The notes under the pieces are model-generated. The model worked only from the letters and a program-made list of their open reading frames with translations. It ran no database searches and had not been told where the DNA came from. From positions 47,608,501 to 47,672,500 of the forward strand of contig NC_081414.1 in assembly GCF_030272615.1 (NCBI RefSeq): 64,000 nt of DNA. The letters are read 5' to 3'. Shown here piece after piece: positions 25,001 to 37,000 of this stretch (within the stretch, counting starts at the first letter, position 1; the number at the start of each line of letters is the position of its first letter). Both the position numbers and the translations under genes were made by a program. Source of the stretch: Cryptomeria japonica (lineage: Eukaryota; Streptophyta; Pinopsida; Cupressales; Cupressaceae).

Positions 25001-28000
25001 AAAGAGAATGCAAATAAAAACAATACAAATGAAAAGAGAAGGCCATAGAAAGATAGTAAAGAAAAGAAAAGCTATAAAAAATTTAATATGGCGCGAGCAA
25101 TTCAAAGGAAAGATTGGTTCGAGAAAAACTAAGAAGAGGATAAAAAGCACAGAAAATAAAACAAAAGGAAAAAATCGAAGGAAAAAAGTGGACACACGGC
25201 ATATTATAAAAAATAAGGGGGCAAGTGGACACATAATTCCCTACGAGGGCAACGAAGGGGAAGTGACAAAGAGTGGGCGTGTGCAAAAGAAGAGGGAAAG
25301 TGAAGGAAGCACGGGAGTGTACGCGGAAGACGGAGGGCATACAAAGTGCCTAAGGAAGGGAAGGTACGCAGAAGGAAACCGGGGGAAGGAACGCGCACAG
25401 GAGAGTGTACGCAAGGCAAGCATTGAGGCAAGGAACAGCAAGGAACACGCAGGCAGAGCAAGACGCGTAAGGAGGGTACGCGGAAGGTGGGTACGCACTA
25501 GCTAAGGCGTACACGCAGCCAGAGCAAGACACGTGAGGAGGGTACGCGGAAGGTGGGTACGCACTAGCCAAGGCGTACGCGCAGTAGGAGGTGAACGCGT
25601 AAGGGGTGTACGCATTAGGCAAGGCGTACATGCAGCCGGAGGAGAGTGTGTAAGGGGTGTACGCATTAGGCGAGGCATACGCGGTAGCAAGGGCGTAAGG
25701 GATGTACGCAGTAGCAAGGGCGTACACAGCCAAGGCGTGCACAGCCAAGGAAAGGAACACATAAAAGGTGTACGCAGTAGCCAGGGCATACACAGCCAAG
25801 GCGTACACGTGCAGGAAGGCATACGTTGTGGAAGCATACCAAGCATACGAAATAGGGAAGGCATCATACATATTACTGAAGACGTTTTTTTCAGCGTGCA
25901 CCGCAGCCTCCAAAGCAGACACGGGAAGCATACGCTAGCAAGGCACAGTATGGTGAAAGGGAGTCACGACAACCCTAGAACAGGAAGTTATGACATCAGT
26001 TACAAAAACCGAAATTCCAACAGGGAGGCACGTATAACGATCATGGCTACCCTAAGTTCAAGAAAGAAGAATCCGGAAAAAGTGCAAGAACAGGTTACAG
26101 TGGAGGACTTGGAATTTGAGGGAGTGACTGGTACCGAATGCAGAACTTGGTGGGCAAACAATTCAGAGGATCACCCGCTCAAACAGGCATTGAGAAAGGC
26201 GCAAGTCGACAAGATAATTTTTATGCCAATCTTTAATATAAAAGAATTTGAACCTACATTACGAGCAGTGGTCCATGGTTACTAGCCAAATCTGCACAAG
26301 TCGACAATAGACTATTTGGGGCAGCAAGTGGTAATCTCTTACGAACCCAAGGCATTCACTAAAGTTTTTGGAATTCCCAGCAAGGGAGATTCCGCAAAGA
26401 AACCATCCTCCAGGATGTTAAACAGCGAAAAAAAGAGGCTCTTGGAAGAAATTTGTGGGGATAACTTGAAGGAGGAGCAATGGGACAGTATTTGGCAAAA
26501 CAGCAATAGAAGAGGGCTGAAAAAATTGTATATCACATCAACCGAATGGAGATGCGTGATGGACATCCTGAAAAGTAAATTGACAGCAATAAGCAAGGCC
26601 TCAGATATCGCAATTTGGATGTTGCAACTCATGTATGGACTTAACAATGGGAAGGTATACAATTGGGGCCGAGTCCTATCCAACCGGGTGAAGGAATTCA
26701 TGCTCCTCAAACACAAAACCCTGTATATACCGCACCATGTCATCGCACTCTTCTTGGAAGCATTGAGGACTCAGGTGGCTCCAGAGCATAGAGGGAACTT
26801 CTTGGCCACAAGTAGGGTGGAGCCTTACAAACCAGCCATGTACTACTGGCTACACCTAGACACTTTTGAAGTAGTACACACGGAAGCACTCGAGAAGAGG
26901 GCAAGACAAGAACCATGCATGGAGGTTGGAATGGAAGAAGAAGACAACTCCCAGGAAGAGGAAGAAATAGGCGAGGAGGAGACACTCATAGTGTCCTCAT
27001 CTTCATCAGACGAGGACGAAGGGGAGTTCCGATTCGAGCAAAACCAAACAATCCTGGAGAGAGAAGAGAGAGAAGAGAGTGAGCTGAAGGAAAGAATCAA
27101 AGCTCTAGAACAAGAAGTGGCACAAGAAAGAACCACGCGGCTGGGAAAGGAACAGGAGTTGGTTGCCTCTGAGAAGGACCGAATGGATGCCCTCAGGGTT
27201 CTTAAAGCAACTTGGGGAAAAAAACTCACTACTGAAAGAGATCTGAGGACCCTTCAAGAGTGTGCCATGTCAGGAACAGGGACGCCCTCTTGTCCCTCTC
27301 AGTAGATAGTTTTTTGTTCTGTTGTTTGTGTCGTCTGGAAGATGACAAGTTTTTTTTTGGGGGGGGGGGGTGATGTAAGCCAGTTAAAGAGTAAATAAGA
27401 CTTTTTGGAAATGTATTAAAATAAAACAATAGTTTAAGTCATAACTAAGGGTTCGTTGTATGACAATTGATGGCCTAACCAACCGCAAACTCTTTATATG
27501 TAGACTTGTAGCACATTTGAAGGTGCGGGATTGGAGATTAATATGATATACCCGTGTTACATGTGATATATTCTTGCATACTATTTCTGTGTTGATCCAG
27601 TATTGTGTGATGTTGGTTCCATGACTGTGTCATATTATGCCATGATGTTGTAATTCAGATCTTAGTTTATTCTCTGTGCTTATAATCTCAATCTACTTAG
27701 GCTACTAACATCCATCTTCCTTGCCTTTCTTGAGTATAGCTGATTTTTTTGTTGCTGGAACTTCCTAGTGCTCCATTGTATGGTCATGATTCACCGTCAG
27801 TCCAGCAAGTTTGACACAACTGGGTTCAATTGGCTTGTTACTTGGTAATAAAGCCCAATGCTCGGCAAAGTTCAGCACTTTCATTAGGTTTTCCAAAGTC
27901 CATTATTCTCTTTAGGGGTTAATATGCAATCGTAGGATTCATCTACTCCTATGAGGGTGTAACATACAATATATCTATGGAGTATTGAAAATCTGATGTA

Positions 28001-31000
28001 AGGTGGAATGTTGAAGGCTCTTGGAAGGTGATATTTTTCAAAAGATATAAGCAGTTTGTGAAGTGATCCACATGCACAATACTCCTTAGTAAAACTTGGG
28101 ACTTGTGAAAGTGATCTGACAAGCCTTTTTTTGTTGAAGCCACTCTCAAATGCATTGAGAAGAATCTCAATCCTCATGCTCCTCCTAGGGATCTTTTTGA
28201 GGATGTCTCCCTACCCCTCCAGCATTAGCCATCTACCAACTACCAAACCCCAAGGTCTATGTTGTATAAAAGAACACCTCTACCAAGGAATTGATCCTTC
28301 CAAATAAACATCAAATGTTAATATATAAGTGTTGAGGCTCACTCTCCTTCCAAATGCAATAGTTAGACAATAGATGTGGGGTGATGTGTTACAATTGAAC
28401 TTTATAGCAATTTTTTTTAAGCAATCAACAAATGCAAAAATGTGAAGAGAAACCAACTTAAGAATGTGAATCTCAAATGTAATTATTCTCATATGACATT
28501 AGTTCAAATCCACATAACTTTTTTTTATCACTCCTATCCTAAGTCATTCTAATCACCAAAATCCCAATGTCAATTAAAGTAAATAATAAAATCAAATGAA
28601 CAAAAATGGCTAATAGTGAATGTGAATTCTAATCAAGCCAAATTGGTTGAATGCAAGCAAAATTGCATCAATTAAATGTCCCCTTTTTCAACCAAGGCAT
28701 TCAAAGAGAGATAATTTAATTAATTAGATAAAGCTAAGTTAATAATTTTCAAGCAACTTGTACTTAATTAATTGCATTATCAAACTGAATATTTCATTTT
28801 TATCCAGTGACTTGACGTAGGGCCAAAAAGTAAAATAATATAAAGTCACTTATAAGGAGTTAAAGGATTATTATTTTAAAAGTGATTTTATAATATAAAT
28901 TTCGAGAAGTTCCACAAGAGTGTTGGTGGCAAAACTGCAAATAAGAATATATAATATTTTGTTTAAAAAATGGGAATGTAATGGTTTGTAGTTATCGGGT
29001 AGTTGTTACTTGTCGGCGGTTGACACCCTTAACCAACCGCCGAGTGCTATATAGTTTTGGCTTGTACAGGGAACTGGGACTCTATTATTGTACACATTAC
29101 ATGTTGATAAAAAGGTACATCTTTCGACAATATTGATGTGTTGTTTCTGAATTATTGTGTTAAATATGATCATTGTTATATTTCTATTTACTCTGTAAGT
29201 TAAATCATTCACCGACTCTATTAGAATGTTCATAGAGAAGATCAGATCTGCAAGTACTCTAATAGAATGTTCATAGAGAAAATCATACAATGATAAATCC
29301 AATAGATACATCCACATCATATTCAAGGAACATGATTGAGATACAAAGCACATTGGGATGGAAATATTGGCCTTGGGGTAACACCCTATCATGAAAAAAC
29401 ATGCTATTTGCATTAATGAAGCAAAGGTGTTGAGTAAAGAAAACTATTGTATGAAGGCATACTTAAGAGAGACTACAAAGATCAAACAACATAATAAAAT
29501 ATTAAATTTAACTGGGATACAGGATTGATGATTGTGAATTCTTAGAGGTTTCTGATTCCTAAACTTGAACATTATAATATTTTAATAACATTGTAATAAA
29601 CCTTTCATCAAATTGGTGCATATTAGAGACACATCTGCCCAAAATTACCTACCCTGCATATCATCATGTATGGAAAGCAAAGGTGTTGGGTAAAGAAAAC
29701 CATTGTATGAAGAGATACTTAAGAGAGACTACAAAGATCATGCAACATAATAAAAATGTTAGTTAACTGGGATGCAGAATTGATGATCGTTAATTCTTAG
29801 AGGTTTCTGATTCCTAACCTTGATCATTATAATAATTCATACCATTATAATAAACCTTTCATCAAATTGGTGCATATTAGAGCCATCTCTGCCCAGAATT
29901 ACCCACCCTAAATATCATCATGTATTTAATGAATATTAAATAATGATAACAATCCAAAAACCATATTTTTGATTAGTTATTTCTCTGAAGAGGGATCTTA
30001 AAGAAGACTCGATACATTGGAATCTAAAACTTTCCAGGGTTGTAACCAGGATTCCAGACATGATAGCATGCTTACCGCTGAATATATTAAATCTTAGTAT
30101 TCAATAATCGTGAAGATTGCTGCAAAGAAAGTTTTTCCTTGAACAAATTAAGCTTAATAGATTGCTATCTTTCTACACACTTCACAACAAAAATCCATTC
30201 AGATATTACTTCAAGAAAACGATGCATAATATCCTTAATAACTAATCTAGATTTTGATATTTTGTGCTCTTCCAGTTTCACCTTTTCAATGACACCGAGA
30301 TAACTACCACGTATACTGTGCTCCAAACCACTTGATTGGTCTGCAGTAAAGGCCCGAACATTCATCTCGTAGATCACAAGGTCTTCCTGTTTATATGAGA
30401 CACCAGAGTTCCTTTGCTTATTCAGATTTTTTAAATAATGATGTGCATCACAATCACATAAGGACATGAAAGTAATAATAGAATTGTATCAAGCTAAACA
30501 CACACCTCTGGAATTTCAGGACGCTTGTAACCATCCCCCCAATCAAATGGTGAAAAAGAAAAATCATAGGTTCCTAGAAACCTTGACATCTTTTCACTGG
30601 CATCCCCAAAAACTCTGCGCCCTTCAACAAGCTTTGCATAAGGATCTAACAAAATGAGGTTTTTGTCAAAACGGTGGCCTTCCTCCCATCCTTGAGGTCC
30701 ATCCACCCGGTACCCATAAAATACCCCAGTTAGAGGCAGATTCTGAATTTTCCACACATTTAGAAAGCAGCATCAGAAGATTAAAAACCCAAGAAAATAA
30801 ATATCTATTCCATGATCTTACCAGTTCCTGAATAGAGTAGTTCCAAGTGCACACTTGGGTATTATATAATCCAGCAAATTAGTATGGCAACATTCTCAAA
30901 TTTATTAAAAGGAACGTATGATATAAAAACCACATAACATTGAATGAATTGTTGGAATCGGCTACAATAGCTTCACTTCCTTAAGCAACAAGAAATATCA

Positions 31001-34000
31001 AAAGGTTATTTTTGGCCAATGTGAGATGACTAATACCACACATTACTGGAATAGACAAATCTAACAAAGTTGAAACTACTGAGCTTGTATGGACTCATAT
31101 CAGTAACTCTAGGTGAAAGCATTTTCTGAAATTTTCCTTATTTAAAAAAAGTTTCCAAGCACTATTAAACTCTTTCATACTGTATATCTTCATCTTTAAT
31201 GGTTCTGCAGCCTTGCTACATCTAGTAAAAATATCAGTCAATCGGTATTGTATGTTTTTACAGTAAATTAGAGATTAATTACAGACTATTGTCTTACAAA
31301 TTCAGAAATCATAAAACCTTGCAGACAGCATTTATAGAAAGAAAAATATTATAAACACATGAAAGTTTGAATATCATAGTTAACAACGGATGGTCTTTGA
31401 CAAAGCCTCAAAGCTATTTAGGGCATCCAAATTTGAGCACTTTAGCCACAAACAAATAACACTGTCCTAATTCCGTGGAATGGAAAATCTGTATATATTT
31501 CCATCACACTGTTCTACTTCTGATACCATGTGTACAAGACCTTGCAGAATATGGTAGGTTCTACATAGAAGGTTTTAACCTGTGGGATACTTATAATGCT
31601 TCTAAATAATGAAAATCTGAAATAACAAAGCATATGGTACATTGGATAACAAACCATCCTGAGCGTTTCAGAATAGAGAAGGACGAGCTTCCAGATACTA
31701 TTCTTTTTGGTTCTTATAAATTAGTAAAAGCGTCAATGGCAATGGCAAGCAGCTTTCACTTGTTTCCCAAACATAAATGGCTCTGAATTTGTTTAGATTC
31801 AACTATTCAGTAAATCTCAAATTTAAATAATGATAAAGCCATAAAGAACACATCAAAACAATATTTCACATTATAATAATAGTAAAGCTGTAAAGAACAC
31901 ATCAAGACAATATTTCACATTATAATAATGGTAAATCTGCAAAAACGAATCCCATAGAAAACTTAATTTTTACACTAATATTGATGCACCATTTTGTGAA
32001 TCAAATGTGCATTACCAAATAAAGTGAAAAACGATAAATGGAATGAAAATAGGATAAAAGACATCAGGGGTAACAAATTATACTCTGAAGAAACTAGAAT
32101 GTTGGACAAAACACGGGATATATAATGAGATAAGATTTGCAAGAAAAATTGTATTGAAACTGTCTCATGCACTCTCTTCAGCTTTCTACGGTCTTCACAG
32201 TTTACTGGACATGTCTATTCCAACTATATAAGGCTTTGGATTTCAAGTTTTAATTTTTAGTTCTTGCAACGGTAGACACTATTAGAATTTAGTATTAAAC
32301 AATATTACACCTTGAGTCCCAACAAAAAAATATATACAGGCAAATAACCACCAAAAGCACACACAATTTGTATGAGGCAGATAAGACTTTTAATTCACAC
32401 GACTTCAATTAAATAATTTCTCCATCATTATTTTGTTCAAGCATATAAAACTTCAAAAGTAATGCTAAGCTTTCAACATATGGATTATTAAACAAAAAAA
32501 AGTAGCTAAATAAGATGCATTTCTTAAACAATATATATTTCACTTTACGATGGAATCATGACAAATAATTCAGTCTTTTTCCATTGATATGAATTTCTTC
32601 AAATAATCAAAATATGGTTAGTAATGTCCCACTCGCATACCTCAATGCAAACATGCCATCTATCCCCAGTCCTATGCTTTGTAGGATCCAGTGCTATCTC
32701 CCGGCTCTCAGATTCCCCCTTTGATGAACCTAAAAACCTATGAACAAATCACAGTCAAAAGTTTAATGATAGACACTAATAATTAATAGTATGATAAATA
32801 GTTTATCAGTAAAATAGAAACATATATAGCAAAAAAGACAGAAAACTGTCATACAGAAAATTCTAATTTTGAAAGCATTAGTGATTTGGCCCTGTTTTCC
32901 TATTCTTGCTACAGAGTACTATACAAACTCAATATTTGTATGATTAATTAAGCATAAAGACTGGCATCCAAAATGAAGCAACCATTCATATCAGATCTAT
33001 AATAGATGATAAAAAATAGGAACTTTGGGAGGAAAGTCTTATCGAGTACAGCCAAGTAAACATATCAAGAAAAAGAGAGAATCTTTACAAGTATTTACAA
33101 TATTAAAGTCAATACCATTAGTTGGGTGCAATGTCCATTTTTGGGAATTTTGAAACTATGTTTTTTTTTGTATTTTTCTGATTGCTGCAATATAGAATTT
33201 CCATAACAGAAAATAACCCAAATCCAATGTAAACAGCTATGTCAATAATTTTTATCTTCACCCCTGCACCATGGAAACTAAAGAACCAACAATCTGGAAT
33301 AAAATCACTGTTTCTGATATGGTCAACAGTATTAATCAAGTACAACTGCTGTTACAAATAAGAGGGTGCACTATGCTGCTACAAAGATATAATTGTTGTA
33401 AACAGCAATACCACTAACTCATAGCCTGTAATGTCCCCTATTAGGAGATAGTAGCAAAAAAGACAGAAAACTGTCATACAGAAAATTCTAATTTTGAAAG
33501 CATTAGTGATTTGGCCCTGTTTTCCTATTCTTGCTACAGAGTACTATGCAAACTCAATATTTGTATGATTAATTAAGCATAAAGACTGGCATCCAAAATG
33601 AAGCAACCATTCATATCAGATCTATAATAGATGATAAAAAATAGGAACTTTGGGAGGAAAGTCTTATCGAGTACAGCCAAGTAAACATATCAAGAAAAAG
33701 AGAGAATCTTTACAAGTATTTACAATATTAAAGTCAATACCATTAGTTGGGTGCAATGTCCATTTTTGGGAATTTTGAAACTATGTTTTTTTTTGTATTT
33801 TTCTGATTGCTGCAATATAGAATTTCTATAACAGAAAATAACCCAAATCCAATGTAAACAGCTATGTCAATAATTTTTATCTTCACCCCTGCACCATGGA
33901 AACTAAAGAACCAACAATCTGGAATAAAATCACTGTTTCTGATATGGTCAACAGTATTAATCAAGTACAACTGCTGTTACAAATAAGAGGGTGCACTATG

Positions 34001-37000
34001 CTGCTACAAAGATATAATTGTTGCAAACAGCAATACCACTAACTCATAGCCTGTAATGTCCCCTATTAGGAGATAGCCTATTTCCCAATAATTAAACACA
34101 TCTCATCATACTTATTATATTTTATTATGCATTTGTTAGCTCTATGGAACAATTAGCATACATCATACAAGTAATAATCAACATAGCCAGGTCTAAACCA
34201 TAATCAATTCCAATGATCGATCTTAGCAGAGATTGGGAAGTATCTTTGTTAGGGCACCAAAAAACCATCCTCCACAAGTAGTGCCTTTGTATGATGTAAC
34301 ATATGCCCATTCCACCACAAACCTTATCCATTGCCTTTGTATGATGTGACCAAAGCCCATTGTATGATGTAGCACATGTCCATTCCACTGCAGGTCTTAT
34401 CTACCTTGTGGGGTATTAATACCGCCTTTCCCTAACAATTCCACATCCAGTCCTAGCATAGGCATTAGCAGAAAAGCAAAGATTAGGCTATGAGTATACT
34501 AACTTCTCATGTATTATGAATATATATGAAATTAAGAATGACTGTCATACATATTGCAGTCTATATTAATATTACTATTAAATTCTGCATAAGAACATTA
34601 TCAGGCATCATATGTTAAGCATACATATTAAGCACATCCCCATGCATACCACCAAGAACAAGGATGTTACTGCCTGTAACTTAAGAACAGTTCTGATCTG
34701 ATCTGATTGATGCTGATGTCCTTGGATACTTTTGATTCCTTTCCTTGATATCTCTCAATGTGAGGGAGAGGTCACACCTCTTCATCATGTATGCCCTTTG
34801 GCAAGAGACACACCCTTTCACCATTAGCACGCTTTGAAAGAGTGCAACTCTTCATTATTTCTGCCCTTTGAAAGGGACAACCTTTCACAATCAGATCTGC
34901 ACATCTTTTTTAAATCAGATCTGCACTTCCGATTATCAAATTAACCCCTTCTCAAATGAGGTTCTCTTCTCCCTTTTATATCTCACGTTTGAGGGAGTCA
35001 CAACTTTTGACACCATTCATTACCTTGATTATATTTTTTTATATTTTTATTTTTTATTTTTATTTTTTTGTATTTCAATTTTATTATTACTATTTATTAT
35101 TTAATTATATTTTAAAGTGGGGACATTACATAGCCAATGATCAAATTTGAATAATGTGATTCAAGGTACTCAGTACTACTCTGAACAGTAGAATTATTCT
35201 TCATTTACTACAACTGTTAATAACAAGCCCTGAAACTGGTGGTAATCAACCATATAATTATTCTACTTCTATAATTTGGTGTAGATACAGTAACAATGAT
35301 AACTTGTAGCTAATTCCAAAATCCTAACTCTACTAAGAAACAGCCAACTTATGAAAATAACAGCAATATAAGAAGCTGTACAAACTGATATGAAACTTGG
35401 AAACATCAACTATATAAAGCATAACCTCTACTAAATCCATTTGTGGAATAATCATCTCAGCAACAATATGACCCATCTTTCTCTTCAAATTTGGTTTGTT
35501 TCTTTACCTTTTCAATTTCATCTTTTTCAATCATAGCAAAGACGACATCCAAATTGAGAGGTTTGGTGATCACAATTCTTCTTTTCCTTGCCAAAGATGT
35601 CATGACCCACTCAAAAGCATCCTCAACTCGTTTCTTAAAAGTTTCAACTATGGCTAGTGTTGATGTTTGTAGCTAGGTCAGATTCCTTCTAGGGCCGACC
35701 TAGCCTATGGGTGACTAATTGGCCTATCGGCCTTAGTCACATTAATGTGCAAATTAAAATGTTGAATTGTAATTGCCTTATAGGGCTGACCCTATATAGG
35801 ATTATATTATTGTAAATTATTGTTTTTATTCTAAGAGGCCGACCCAACTTGAATGGGTGCCTCTCACATAAATAAAGGAGATGTAATTGGGATTCATTAC
35901 AAATTCATTCACTCAAGCGTCCAGCATTCAATCACCTTCAGCAGAGCAGCGAATTCCTTCTCCTGATCAGCGAATACATTCCTAAGGTAGTGAACCTATT
36001 ATGTGATCAGCGAATCCATTTCCAAGGGCATTGCACCATCTCTAAGACAGCGAATCACTTTCATGATCAGCAACTTGTCTCATGATCAGCGAATGGTCTT
36101 CATGTTCAGCGAATTGTCTTCCCTGATTAGCGAATCATCTCCATTCAAGCATATTTCAGATAAGTTGGTTACACTGCTGTGTACATCAGTTTGATCCCCT
36201 AGTTTGGATTCATGAACTGCTGCTCATACTGCTTCAAGTGTTGAAGCAAATCTGCAAAGATATACACTGGTTATTATCTAATATCATCTGAGATTAGTTG
36301 CTGGGTTTTTCACCTTCAAGAGGAAGGTTTTCCCAGGGTATTCTTGTGTTCTCTGTGTTAATTGTGTTAATTGCTATCAGTCTGATCTTAAAATAACAGC
36401 TAGAATCATAGATTACAAACTTGGTGAGTCTATGTTATGTCCCCACTTTGAAATAAAATTCAATAATAAATGATAATAATAAAATTAAAATATTTAAAAT
36501 TAAATTAAAATATAAAATAAAATAATTAAATATAATTAAATATGATTAATTAAAAATTAATTAAGTTAATGAAAAGTCAAAAGAAATGAAAGGAAAGGTT
36601 GTGACTCCCTCAACAATGAGATATAAAAGGGAGAAGAGAACCTCATTTGAGAGGGGGAATAATTTGGAAATGAGAAGTGCAGATCTGATTTAAATGATAA
36701 CTGCAGATCTGATTATGAGAGGTTGTGTCCCTTTCAAAGGGCAGAAATAATGAAGAGTTGCACTCTTTCAAAGGGTGCTAATGGTGAAAGGGTGTGTCTC
36801 TTGCCAAAGGGTATACGTGATGAAGAGGTGTGACCTCTCTCTCACATTGAGAGATATAAAGGAAAGGAATCAAAAGCATCTAGTAAGATCACCATTGATC
36901 AGATTAGATCAGAATTGTTATCAAGTTACAGGCAGTAACATTTGTGTTCTTGATGGTATGCATGGGGATGTGCTTAATAAGTATGCTTAATATATGAAGC

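Larger units (their letters stand above)
2473..27715 (+). mobile_element. Ty3/gypsy LTR retrotransposon (Athila/Tat-like) with nested insertions
   Basis: The element spans 2478-27710. Both LTRs begin TGTAAGCC and end CTAACA, and the target duplication TCCAT flanks it (2473-2477 and 27711-27715). Without its insertions it is about 8.9 kb, normal for the superfamily. Order on the plus strand: LTR, primer binding site, gag with four CCHC knuckles, protease, reverse transcriptase, RNase H, integrase, a repeat-rich spacer, an extra ORF, G-rich tract, LTR. This pol order (integrase after RNase H) defines Ty3/gypsy. The DGGSAVNVL protease motif and the extra 3' ORF suggest the Athila/Tat branch; this is inference. 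Stops and frameshifts in gag and pol make it non-autonomous now. It sits in an ISA3 intron, opposite to the gene's direction. Confidence 0.92.

Noticed and set aside
33118-33970. Two nearly identical 75-codon minus-strand frames as a duplicated small gene
   Set aside because: The match is explained by the 625 bp DNA tandem duplication; nothing shows coding selection.
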